Shown here: one piece after another, positions 35,903-44,914 of the stretch | Layout of the letters: each line of letters starts with the position of its first letter | Position numbering within the stretch: position 1 is the stretch's first letter | NCBI RefSeq assembly: GCF_900129555.1 | Contig: NZ_FQWC01000011.1 | Location: 1 to 64,000 of the forward strand | DNA from: Flavobacterium defluvii | GTDB taxonomy: Bacteria > Bacteroidota > Bacteroidia > Flavobacteriales > Flavobacteriaceae | DNA length: 64,000 bases | Direction of reading: 5' to 3' | Notes under the pieces: model-generated | What the model was told of the DNA's origin: nothing | The model's input: only the letters and a program-made list of their open reading frames with translations | Database searches by the model: none | Translations under genes and position numbers: made by a program

Positions 35903-35947
35903 TTGGCGGACTGAAACATATTTTCTATTTTCGTGTAATCGATTACA
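35903..35947 (+). promoter_or_regulatory. GH28 promoter with perfect palindromic operator
   Basis: TTG (35903-35905), 20-nt spacer, TATTTTCG (35926-35933; near TAnnTTTG), then the perfect palindrome TGTAATCGATTACA (35934-35947). It has the same spacing as the 24404 and 26168 sites and lies 45 bp before the GH28 ATG. Confidence 0.82.
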
Positions 35948-35992
35948 TGATTATTCGTGTTTTTGTTTTGTTGAATCAAAGAATCCATAGAA

Positions 35993-37432
35993 ATGACTAC
36001 AAATTGCGGTACAACTTTTAGATCAATTGTTTTATTTAGTGTAACAATCATTACGGCTTTATCTTGTTCAAAAAAGATAAATACTTTGTCCGAATCTGAT
36101 CCGTGGAAAAGAATCGAATTAACCATAAAAAATATTCCTCAAACCAAATTTCAGGATAAAATATATAATATAAATGATTTTGGAGCTATCGCAGATGGAA
36201 AAACTTTAAACACTTCAGCATTCGAAAAAGCAATTAAAGCCTGCGCTGAAAATGGCGGAGGTAAAGTTTTAGTTCCCAATGGAAAATACCTGACTGGAGC
36301 AATTCATCTGGAAAGTAATGTAAATTTACATTTAGACGATAATGCAGAAATCCTTTTTAGCCTAAATCCAAAAGATTATCCAATTGTTCATACTTCCTGG
36401 GAAGGAACCGAAGTAATGAATTATTCTCCACTTATTTACGCCAAAAATAAAACCAATGTTGCCGTAACAGGAAAAGGAATTTTAAACGGGCAGGCAGACA
36501 GCACAAACTGGTGGATTTGGTCTGGAGGAAAAAATTACGGTTGGAAAAAAGGTATTCCATCTCAAAATGATCCTGCAAATCGTGATGTTTTAGTGGAAAT
36601 GGCAGAAAAAGGAATTCCCGTTTCGGAAAGAGTTTTTGGTGACGGAAGATATCTCCGCCCTAATTTTATTGAATTTTTTGAATGCAATACCGTCTTGGTT
36701 AAAGATATTACGGTTATTAATTCTCCTTTTTGGATTCTACATCCCATAAAAACAAACAACATCATTATTGATGGCGTAACGGTAAACAGCCACGGCCCAA
36801 ACAATGACGGCTGTGATCCCGAATATTCGCAAAATGTAATAATCAAAAACTGCACTTTTAACACCGGCGATGATTGCATTGCAATCAAATCCGGCCGCGA
36901 TGCCGAAGGAAGAAGAGTTGCAATACCAAGTAAAAATATTATTGTTCAAAATTGCAAAATGATCGACGGTCATGGCGGTGTTGTAATAGGCAGCGAGGTT
37001 TCTGCCGGAGTAAATAATGTTTTTGTGGAAAATTGTAAAATGGACAGTCCAAATCTTGATCGTGCCATTCGCATAAAAACCAATTCAAAAAGGGGAGGCG
37101 TTATTGAAAATGTTTTTGTTAGAAATCTTGAGGTTGGGACCGTAAAAGAATGCGTTTTGCTGGTTACCATGTTTTATAATGTGTATGGTGCTCAAACAGG
37201 AAATTTTATACCAACAGTAAGAAACATAAGCCTTGAAAATATAACAGTAAAAAACGGTGGAAAATACAGCGTTTGGGCAGAAGGCTATAAAGAATCTCCG
37301 GTAGAAAATATTACGCTTAAAAACGTAAAAATCGAAAAAGTTGATTCTGTGTATTTATTAAAAAATATCAAGAATATCCATTTTGTTAATACTTATATTA
37401 ACGGAGAAAAAGCAGATCAAAACATTAAATAG
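35993..37432 (+). CDS. GH28 polygalacturonase, lipoprotein
   Basis: 479 aa with a lipobox-like ALSC near residue 25, so probably a membrane-anchored extracytoplasmic enzyme. The right-handed beta-helix carries the GH28 catalytic set: Asp272/Asp275 in NNDGCDPE, Asp293/Asp294 in GDDC, His327 in DGHGG, and RIKT near residue 363. It hydrolyses alpha-1,4-galacturonan or oligogalacturonides; sequence resembles exo-acting bacterial GH28. First gene of the depolymerase set, directly controlled by the operator at 35934. Confidence 0.93.
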   Translation: MTTNCGTTFRSIVLFSVTIITALSCSKKINTLSESDPWKRIELTIKNIPQTKFQDKIYNINDFGAIADGKTLNTSAFEKAIKACAENGGGKVLVPNGKYLTGAIHLESNVNLHLDDNAEILFSLNPKDYPIVHTSWEGTEVMNYSPLIYAKNKTNVAVTGKGILNGQADSTNWWIWSGGKNYGWKKGIPSQNDPANRDVLVEMAEKGIPVSERVFGDGRYLRPNFIEFFECNTVLVKDITVINSPFWILHPIKTNNIIIDGVTVNSHGPNNDGCDPEYSQNVIIKNCTFNTGDDCIAIKSGRDAEGRRVAIPSKNIIVQNCKMIDGHGGVVIGSEVSAGVNNVFVENCKMDSPNLDRAIRIKTNSKRGGVIENVFVRNLEVGTVKECVLLVTMFYNVYGAQTGNFIPTVRNISLENITVKNGGKYSVWAEGYKESPVENITLKNVKIEKVDSVYLLKNIKNIHFVNTYINGEKADQNIK

Positions 37433-37499
37433 CTCTACAATATATTGATTATTGGTAATTTGATAATTTTTAAACTATTTGTTTTTTTGAAGAAGTTAA

Positions 37500-37530
37500 A
37501 AAGGAGTCTGACTAGTACACAAACTCCTTT
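37500..37530 (+). terminator. Hairpin after GH28 (weak terminator or processing site)
   Basis: AAAGGAGT and ACTCCTTT pair across a 15-nt loop, 23 bp before the next ATG. No T run follows, so full termination is unlikely. Confidence 0.4.
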
Positions 37531-37552
37531 CTAACTAAAAATAAAGATTCTA

Positions 37553-38488
37553 ATGCGAAAAATTGTATTGATTTTATTCCTGCTTTCTTCTTTGATAAAT
37601 GCTCAGCAGACTTTTAGTGTAGATACCTCGTACACAATAAAAAGCACGTATACTAAATTGATAAAAAAATATCCGTCAATTACAATTCCAGCTCAAAAAA
37701 AAAGTAAAAACCTAATTGAAAATACCAATGTTGTCTATTTTAATGAAAACGGAAGAGCATTACATTTCGATGCTTTTGTATACAACACAAAAAAACAAAA
37801 TCCTGCGGTTATCATAATACATGGCGGCGGCTGGCGATCTGGCAATAAAAATCAAATGAATGTTTTTGCAGAAGAAATTGCCGATAAAGGTTATTCCTGT
37901 TTTACAATAGAATACAGATTATCTCCTGAAGCAAAATATCCAAATGGGGTTTATGATGTAAAAAATGCTATCCGATTTATAAAAGATAATGCAAAGAAAT
38001 TTAAAGTAGATACTGATAAAATAACAGTTTTAGGTTGTTCATCAGGAGGGCAAATGGCATCTTTAATTGGAACAACAAATGAAAATCCGGCTTTTGACGA
38101 TCCTTTGAATAAAAGCAAATCTTCATCAAAAGTAAATGCAATAATAAATATTGATGGTGTTTTAGCCTTCAGACATCCGGAATCTTCAGAAGGAGAAATG
38201 GCTTCTTTTTGGCTTGGAGGTTCTTATGAACAAAAAACAGAAAACTGGAAAAATGCTTCGGCCTTGAGCCATACAAACAAAAATACACCGCCCATATTGT
38301 TTATAAACAGCAGTATCGACAGGTTTCATGCAGGCCGGGATGATATGATAAAAATTCTAAATCAATATAAAATTTATAATGAGGTACATACAATCGAAAA
38401 CTCACCTCATTCATTTTGGTTTTTTCAGCCCTGGTTTGACCAAACCATATTTTATACAACAAATTTTCTAAATAAGATTTTCAAATAA
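37553..38488 (+). CDS. Secreted alpha/beta-hydrolase esterase
   Basis: 311 aa with signal peptide (to LINAQ). Hormone-sensitive-lipase-like oxyanion motif HGGGWRSG, nucleophile elbow GCSSGGQMASL, later SSIDRFH (acid) and NSPHSFWFFQPW (His). It likely deacetylates or deesterifies pectic sugars; the exact carbohydrate-esterase family is unclear. It follows GH28 and precedes the DUF4861 gene by 10 bp. Confidence 0.82.
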   Translation: MRKIVLILFLLSSLINAQQTFSVDTSYTIKSTYTKLIKKYPSITIPAQKKSKNLIENTNVVYFNENGRALHFDAFVYNTKKQNPAVIIIHGGGWRSGNKNQMNVFAEEIADKGYSCFTIEYRLSPEAKYPNGVYDVKNAIRFIKDNAKKFKVDTDKITVLGCSSGGQMASLIGTTNENPAFDDPLNKSKSSSKVNAIINIDGVLAFRHPESSEGEMASFWLGGSYEQKTENWKNASALSHTNKNTPPILFINSSIDRFHAGRDDMIKILNQYKIYNEVHTIENSPHSFWFFQPWFDQTIFYTTNFLNKIFK

Positions 38489-38498
38489 ATATCGTAAA

Positions 38499-39464
38499 AT
38501 GAAAACAAAAATTACAGTCGCTGCTTTATTTTTAATTGGTTTTACATCGGTTAAAGCTCAAAAATATGATATTAAAACGGCTAAAACCTACGCTGAAATA
38601 TCTGTAAAAACAGATGGACATTGGGAAGGGCGAAAATACATTGGCGGAACAACTTTTAATAACGTTAATCGGCTAAAACTGGCTCCTGAACATACGGATC
38701 ATTCTTTTGATATTCGTTACGAAGGTCCTGGCTGGGAAAATAATAGGATTGGATATCGTTTATATTTAGACTGGAGAAACGCGATTGATATTTTCGGGAA
38801 GAAAACTTCTCAAATGATTCTGCCAATTGTGGGTCAGGATAATTTTGATTCTTATCATGAAATGAGCGATTGGGGAGCCGATATTTTAAAAGCCGGAAAA
38901 GGAATCGGAATTGGTTCAATCGACCGCTATTTAAACAATGAAAAGCTGCATTTCCGCGAAGTCGATTCTACAATTGCTTCAGTTGTAAATAAAGAAAACG
39001 AATCGGGCGTAAAAATCAATTATTATGGATGGAAAACAGCCTCTGATAAAATCGATTTTACTTCCGTATTGACCATAAAACCAAATCAGCTTTATACCAA
39101 ACATACTATCAAGGCATCAAAAGAAATTAAAGGAATCTGCACCGGAATTGTCAAACAAAAAAATACCGAATTACTTAAAAAAGAAAGTAAAAACAAAAAA
39201 TGGGCTTATCTGGCAACTTATGGCGTACAGTCTCTGGTTCCTGATAAATTAGGAATGGCTATTTTTTATGAAATTAATACGGTTGAAAATATTGCTGATA
39301 CAGATTTGGATTATTTATTAGTTTTTAAGCCAACTATAAAAGAAAATTCTTTCTATCTTCTGGGAGCTTGGGAACAAGAACAAAACGGAATAAAATCTCA
39401 GGAAGATTTCGTGAAATATCTTGATGCGCAATTGGATATTTTGAATAAAAAAGGGAAAATGTAA
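38499..39464 (+). CDS. Secreted DUF4861-family protein
   Basis: 321 aa with signal peptide (to VKAQ). Sequence features such as DGHWEGRKYIGGTTFNNVNRLKLAPEHTDHSFDIRYEGPGWENNRIGYRLYLDWRNAIDIFGKK match DUF4861, a family repeatedly found in Bacteroidota pectin loci next to PL and CE genes. No catalytic activity is established to my knowledge. The conserved Trp/Tyr/His/Asp-rich face suggests carbohydrate binding or cleavage. It is embedded between an esterase and GH105. Confidence 0.8.
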   Translation: MKTKITVAALFLIGFTSVKAQKYDIKTAKTYAEISVKTDGHWEGRKYIGGTTFNNVNRLKLAPEHTDHSFDIRYEGPGWENNRIGYRLYLDWRNAIDIFGKKTSQMILPIVGQDNFDSYHEMSDWGADILKAGKGIGIGSIDRYLNNEKLHFREVDSTIASVVNKENESGVKINYYGWKTASDKIDFTSVLTIKPNQLYTKHTIKASKEIKGICTGIVKQKNTELLKKESKNKKWAYLATYGVQSLVPDKLGMAIFYEINTVENIADTDLDYLLVFKPTIKENSFYLLGAWEQEQNGIKSQEDFVKYLDAQLDILNKKGKM

Positions 39465-39633
39465 GTTGTTTTTGCCGCTTCGTATGTCAACTAAAAATTT
39501 AAGATTAAAAATCTGCAAGATCTGCTAAATCGGCTTGAAAAATATTTAGCATAAAAGAAAATCCAAGATTAGGTTTAGGGACATTTTTAATGGCTTGAAT
39601 TACAAAATAATAGAATTAAAAATACATTTTAAA

Positions 39634-40854
39634 ATGAAGAAAATCAGAAAGCAAAGTTTTATGCCGGTTTTATTAGTTTGCGCACTGGCTTTTACAAACT
39701 GTAAAGTAATTTCTCAGGAACCCGCAAAAAAAAACATTGTAATTTCTAAAGACATGAAATGGTCTGATAAAATGGCTTTGACATTAATGAAACGTCATTC
39801 AGAAAGCTATATGCTCGATGATTCTAAAAAACCAAAATGGGATTATGTTCACGCTTTGGTTCTGCATTCGATAGAAGAACTATATAAAAAAAATCCAGAT
39901 CCGCGTTACAAAGCTTATGTAAGAAATTACGTGGATGAATTAGTTCAGGAAGACGGAAATATTAAAACATATGAATTTGATAAATTCAATATTGATTTAG
40001 TCGTTCCAGGGCGCTTACTTTTTGATATTTATGCCGAAACAAAGCAGGATAAATATTTAAAAGCAATGCAGTTACTTCGCAAACAACTGGCAGAACAGCC
40101 CCGTACTCCAAGCGGCGGATTTTGGCACAAACAAATTTATCCAAATCAAATGTGGCTGGATGGTTTATACATGGGAGAACCCTTTTATGCACAATATACA
40201 GCAACATTTGAAAACGGAAAAAGTTTTGATGATATCGCAAAACAATTTGAGTTAATTCAATTCCATGCCGTTGATCCAAAAACTGGATTATTATACCACG
40301 GCTGGGACGAAAGCAAAGAAATGCCTTGGGCAAATAAAGAAACAGGAAATTCACCAAATTTCTGGTCAAGAGCTTTGGGCTGGTATGTAATGGCTTTGGT
40401 TGACGTTCTGGATTATATGCCGAAAGAGCATCCGAAAAGAAACGAATTAATTAAATATTTAAATAATATTTCTCAGGCTTTGGTAAAATATCAGGATAAA
40501 TCGGGATTATGGTATCAGGTTACAGACAAAGGAGGCAAAAAAGGAAATTATTTAGAAGCTTCAGGATCAGCAATGTTTGCGTATGCATTTGCAAAAGGAG
40601 CAAACAAAGGATATCTGCCTTCAAAATATAAAAAACTGTCAGATAAGGCTTTTGACGGATTAACTAAAGTCCTGATAAAAAAAGTGGACGAAGATGGCGG
40701 AATTACATTGACAAATTGCTGCCAGGTTGCAGGTTTAGGTGGAAATCCGTATCGTGACGGTTCTTATGAATATTACGTAAACGAAAGAAAAAAAGACAAC
40801 GACCCAAAAGCTACCGGACCTTTTATTTTGGCCGCTTTAGAATTAAACAGATAA
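39634..40854 (+). CDS. GH105-type unsaturated rhamnogalacturonyl hydrolase
   Basis: 406 aa from ATG 39634 (MKKIRKQSFMPVLL), ahead of a signal with ALAFTNC, a possible lipobox Cys. The (alpha/alpha)6 fold motifs are GGFWHKQIYPNQMWLDGLYMGEPFYAQ with the catalytic Asp, NFWSRALGWYVMAL, and a C-terminal GDGSYEYYVNER-like DGSYEYYVNERKKDNDPKATGPFI. GH105/GH88 enzymes remove unsaturated galacturonate from oligomer ends, feeding KduI. An upstream TTG in frame at 39595 is less likely as start. Confidence 0.9.
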   Translation: MKKIRKQSFMPVLLVCALAFTNCKVISQEPAKKNIVISKDMKWSDKMALTLMKRHSESYMLDDSKKPKWDYVHALVLHSIEELYKKNPDPRYKAYVRNYVDELVQEDGNIKTYEFDKFNIDLVVPGRLLFDIYAETKQDKYLKAMQLLRKQLAEQPRTPSGGFWHKQIYPNQMWLDGLYMGEPFYAQYTATFENGKSFDDIAKQFELIQFHAVDPKTGLLYHGWDESKEMPWANKETGNSPNFWSRALGWYVMALVDVLDYMPKEHPKRNELIKYLNNISQALVKYQDKSGLWYQVTDKGGKKGNYLEASGSAMFAYAFAKGANKGYLPSKYKKLSDKAFDGLTKVLIKKVDEDGGITLTNCCQVAGLGGNPYRDGSYEYYVNERKKDNDPKATGPFILAALELNR

Positions 40855-41019
40855 AGTGATTTTTAATTATGAGTTATGAATTGTGAATTGTGAGTTATAC
40901 ATGAAGTCAGTTTTGTCACCCTGAGCGAAGTCGAAGAAACGGAAAGAAACTCCAATCTTAAATCCACAATATAAATCGGGATAGAACCTGTAGGATTTCT
41001 CTAAAAGTTAATCATTAAA
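40854..41019. other. Intergenic gap with dispersed-repeat fragments
   Basis: Contains TGAGTTATGAATTGTGAATTGTGAG-like direct words (40869-40895) and GTCACCCTGAGCGAAGTCGA (40915-40934), a short sequence of the type scattered in Bacteroidota genomes. No gene is seen. Confidence 0.5.
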
Positions 41020-42618
41020 ATGAAAAATATAAAAATCATCTTTCTTCTTCTTTCTATTTTTTCTTTTGAGAAAAATACAGCGCAGCTATGGATACCGGAT
41101 AATGGAGATGGAACGTATACAAACCCAATAATTCACGCCGATTATTCAGATCCGGATGTAGTTAGGGTTGGAGATGATTTTTACATGACAGCATCGTCTT
41201 TTAACTGTATTCCGGGACTGCCGATTCTACATTCTAAGGATTTGGTAAACTGGAAAATTATAAGTTACGCTTTGACAAAACAGCCTCCGTTTGAAACTTA
41301 CAATAAAGTTCAGCACGGAAACGGCGTTTGGGCACCATGCATTACATATCACAACAACGAATTTTATATTTATTATCCAGATCCTGATTTTGGAATTTAT
41401 GTTATAAAATCAAAAAAAGCTGAAGGGCCATGGTCTGAACCACTTTTAATAAAAGCCGGAAAAGGGTTAATAGATCCTAGTCCGCTTTGGGATGACAACG
41501 GAAAAGCCTATTTGGTACATGCGTTTGCAGGAAGCCGCGCGCAGATAAAAAGTATCTTAGTAGTTTGTACAATGAATTTTGAGGGCACAATTGTCAATAA
41601 TGATGAAGTGATGGTAATTGACGGACACGAAAGTGAGGAAACAATCGAAGGACCAAAGTTTTATAAACGAAATGGCTACTATTACATTTTTGCTCCGGCT
41701 GGCGGTGTTCCAACAGGCTGGCAGACTATTTTAAGATCAAAAAACGTTTTTGGTCCTTATGAAAAGAAAAAGGTTTTAGAACAGGGATCAACTAAAATTA
41801 ATGGCCCGCATCAGGGAGCCTGGATACAGACACAAACTGGCGAAGATTGGTTTATTCATTTTCAGGATAAAGGTGCTTACGGTAGAATCGTGCATTTGCA
41901 GCCTATGAAGTGGGAAAATGACTGGCCGGTTATGGGACAGGATTTTGATAAAAACGGAATAGGAGAGCCGGTTACAACTTATAAAAAACCAAATGTTGGC
42001 AAAAAATATACAATTCAAAATCTTCAGACATCAGATGAATTTAATGAACCAAAACTGGGTCTGCAATGGCAGTGGCAGGCAAATTCCCAGATTAATTGGG
42101 GATTTCCAACAAGTTTAGGATATATAAATTTATATTGTGTAAATACGATTAAAGACAGTAAAAGCATTTTTGAAGCTCCAAACCTCTTACTGCAAAAGTT
42201 TCCTGCCGAAGAATTTTCGGCGACAGCCAAATTAACTTTTAATGCAAGATTAAATGGCGAATCGACAGGATTAATTGTTATGGGATTAGATTATAGTTGT
42301 TTGTGTTTAAAAAATGAAAATGGTAAATTATATCTAAATCAAAAAACAGGAACTTTTAACAAAACAGTTTTAGAAACAGAAACAAAACCAGTTTTGATTC
42401 TAAATAATACAATTTACTTAAGAGTTAAAATTAAGAAAGAGGGTATATGCAGTTTTTTCTATAGTACAGACGATAAAAATTATCAGCCAATAGGAGCAGA
42501 GTTTGTTTCCAAGGAAGGAAAATGGATTGGAGCCAAAATCGGGCTTTTTGCCTTAAGCGAAAAAATCACCAACGATTCAGGAAATGCAGCGGTTGATTGG
42601 TTTAGGATTACGAAGTAA
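41020..42618 (+). CDS. GH43 beta-xylosidase/arabinofuranosidase-like enzyme with C-terminal beta-sandwich
   Basis: 532 aa with signal peptide (to KNTAQ). The five-blade propeller starts NPIIHADYSDPDVVRVGDDFYM (base Asp near 41-44); IDPSPLWDDNGKAYLV and the acid Glu in EETIEGPKFYKRNGYYY complete the GH43 triad. Residues ~340-530 form the concanavalin-like module typical of GH43 xylosidases (LQWQWQANSQ...AKIGLFAL). It probably trims arabinose or xylose side chains of pectin or associated hemicellulose. Confidence 0.9.
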   Translation: MKNIKIIFLLLSIFSFEKNTAQLWIPDNGDGTYTNPIIHADYSDPDVVRVGDDFYMTASSFNCIPGLPILHSKDLVNWKIISYALTKQPPFETYNKVQHGNGVWAPCITYHNNEFYIYYPDPDFGIYVIKSKKAEGPWSEPLLIKAGKGLIDPSPLWDDNGKAYLVHAFAGSRAQIKSILVVCTMNFEGTIVNNDEVMVIDGHESEETIEGPKFYKRNGYYYIFAPAGGVPTGWQTILRSKNVFGPYEKKKVLEQGSTKINGPHQGAWIQTQTGEDWFIHFQDKGAYGRIVHLQPMKWENDWPVMGQDFDKNGIGEPVTTYKKPNVGKKYTIQNLQTSDEFNEPKLGLQWQWQANSQINWGFPTSLGYINLYCVNTIKDSKSIFEAPNLLLQKFPAEEFSATAKLTFNARLNGESTGLIVMGLDYSCLCLKNENGKLYLNQKTGTFNKTVLETETKPVLILNNTIYLRVKIKKEGICSFFYSTDDKNYQPIGAEFVSKEGKWIGAKIGLFALSEKITNDSGNAAVDWFRITK

Positions 42619-42876
42619 AAATTGTCAAAAAAATCAAAAAAAAATAAAATGTGAAAAAACGGCTTTTATAAATCACTTTAGCCGAAAGAATTTAAAAAAT
42701 TAATATTAGGATACATTTACTCAAACATTAATTGCTTAGAAATTGTTTAAATGATTTTTCTTACAATTTTGGTTTGAAAAAAAAATTTTTCAGGGAAAAA
42801 AATTTAAAAGATCGATGTCGGGTAAAAACTGAAAAGGATCATTAAAAAACAAATAGAATTTCAAAAACGGGTTAAA

Positions 42877-44892
42877 ATGATATCATTAAAAAAAATAGTC
42901 TTATTACTTTTTGTTGTTGGTTTCGGTTTTGCAGCAAAAGCACAGAAAACTTATAAAAACTGGTCTGATATTATTCGCAAGAATAATACAGCATGGTTTG
43001 GTACAGAAGAAGCTAAAAAGATTGCCGAAAATGTATTATTATATCAAAGAGATATTGGCGGCTGGCCAAAAAACATTCAAATGCAGGATGAACTGACTAC
43101 TGTTCAAAAAAAAGATTTACTTGAAATAAAAAAAACAACTAAAGAAACCACTACAGACAACGGAGCAACTACTCAGGAAATGCTTTTTATGTCTAAAATG
43201 TATGCTCAGGTTAAAGACGAGCGTTATAAAGAATCTTTTTTAAAAGGCTTAAATTATTTGCTGGAAGCACAATATGGAAATGGCGGATGGCCGCAGTTTT
43301 ATCCTTTAAAAAAAGGATATTACACACATATTACTTACAATGATGATTCGATGGTTAATATTATGAATGTAATAAAAGCTATTGCAGATCAAACAGATTA
43401 TTACAGCATTAAACCCTCAAAAGGGATTGTTGAAAAATGTAAAAAAGCTTTTGATAAAGGAATTGATTGTATCTTAAAAACGCAATACAAACAAAACGGA
43501 ATTTTAACGGCCTGGTGTGCACAGCATGATGAAGTAACTTTGCTTCCGGCAAAAGCGAGAGCTTATGAACTTCCTTCGCTTAGCGGTAAAGAATCGGCAA
43601 AAATCGTTTTGCTTTTAATGTCGATTAAAAATCCTTCGCCAGAGATTACTACAGCAGTAAAAAGTGCTTCTGAATGGTTTGAAAAAACTAAAATTACTAA
43701 TCTTGAAGAAAAACGTATCTTAGATGAAAACGGAAAAATCATTGATAAAAAAATGATTGCGGTACAAAATGCTGCACCAATTTGGGCAAGATTTATGGAA
43801 CTGGATACAAATGAGTCTTTCTTTTGCGACCGTGACGGAATTAAGAAGAAATCATTGGATGAAATAGGTTCAGAACGTAGAAATGGCTATGCATGGTACA
43901 CGGATGAACCAAAGGAAGTATTAAAAAAATATAATTCTTGGGCAGTAAAAAACGGAGTAAAAGTTTCGGAAACAGAAACTGCATCAGATAAAAAAAAAAT
44001 TAATTTTTTAACTGTTGCTCAGGATGGTTCTGGTGATTATACCAAAATACAAGATGCTGTTTATGCAAGCCTGTCTTTTCCTTATGAAAAAGTAACAATC
44101 CATATAAAAAACGGAACTTACAATGAAAAAGTTAGAATCCCGGAATGGAACACTAATTTGATTTTGTTGGGAGAAAGTAAAGAGCAGACGATTATTACTT
44201 TTGATGATAATTTTTCGAAAATCAATTTAGGCCGAAACAGCACTTTCTACACATCAACTCTTTTAGTCGAAGCAGATGATTTTTCGGCATCAAATTTAAC
44301 AATCAAAAATGCATCCGGCGATAACGGACAAGCAATTGCTTTGTCAGTTGTCGCAAGTCGTGCAAAAATTACAAACTGTAATATTTTAGGAAATCAGGAT
44401 ACTTTGTATTTATCTGGAAATAATGCCAGACAATATTTTAAAGACTGTTATATTGAAGGAACAACCGATTTTATTTTTGGAGGATCAACAGCTTTATTTG
44501 AAAATTGTATAATTCACAGTATTAAAAACTCATATATTACAGCGGCATCCACTCCTGAAGGTATTGAATTTGGGTTTGTTTTTAAAAATTGCAAACTTAC
44601 CGCAGAGCCTTCTGCGACAGCAGTATATTTAGGAAGACCATGGCGTATTTATGCCAAAACTGTTTTTATAAATTGCGAATTAGGAAAACATATTAAACCC
44701 GAAGGATGGGAAAATTGGTCAAAACCCGATGCTGAGAAAAATTCGTTTTATGCAGAATATAATAATAAAGGAGAAGGATTTCAGCCTGAAAAAAGAGTAG
44801 TATGGTCACATCAGTTAACAAAAACGGAAGCTGATAAATATTCTATAGAAAATATTCTAAATGATACTGTAATCAATTGGTATTCAAAATAA
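42877..44892 (+). CDS. Two-domain pectate lyase (PL10) - pectin methylesterase (CE8) fusion
   Basis: 671 aa with signal peptide (to AAKAQ). Residues ~25-365 are PL10-like: RDIGGWPKNIQ, GNGGWPQFYP, HITYNDDSMVNIM, TAWCAQHDE. Residues ~378-670 are CE8: VAQDGSGDYTKIQDAV, catalytic Asp508 in GNQDTLY, Asp531 in GTTDFIFGG and Arg587 in YLGRPWR. CE8 would remove methyl esters so PL10 can cleave the exposed galacturonan by beta-elimination. It lies 22 bp before the CE12 gene. The 258-bp upstream gap is AT-rich and lacks the LacI operator. Confidence 0.93.
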   Translation: MISLKKIVLLLFVVGFGFAAKAQKTYKNWSDIIRKNNTAWFGTEEAKKIAENVLLYQRDIGGWPKNIQMQDELTTVQKKDLLEIKKTTKETTTDNGATTQEMLFMSKMYAQVKDERYKESFLKGLNYLLEAQYGNGGWPQFYPLKKGYYTHITYNDDSMVNIMNVIKAIADQTDYYSIKPSKGIVEKCKKAFDKGIDCILKTQYKQNGILTAWCAQHDEVTLLPAKARAYELPSLSGKESAKIVLLLMSIKNPSPEITTAVKSASEWFEKTKITNLEEKRILDENGKIIDKKMIAVQNAAPIWARFMELDTNESFFCDRDGIKKKSLDEIGSERRNGYAWYTDEPKEVLKKYNSWAVKNGVKVSETETASDKKKINFLTVAQDGSGDYTKIQDAVYASLSFPYEKVTIHIKNGTYNEKVRIPEWNTNLILLGESKEQTIITFDDNFSKINLGRNSTFYTSTLLVEADDFSASNLTIKNASGDNGQAIALSVVASRAKITNCNILGNQDTLYLSGNNARQYFKDCYIEGTTDFIFGGSTALFENCIIHSIKNSYITAASTPEGIEFGFVFKNCKLTAEPSATAVYLGRPWRIYAKTVFINCELGKHIKPEGWENWSKPDAEKNSFYAEYNNKGEGFQPEKRVVWSHQLTKTEADKYSIENILNDTVINWYSK

Positions 44893-44914
44893 AAATAGTT
44901 ACAAAGATAGGGGT

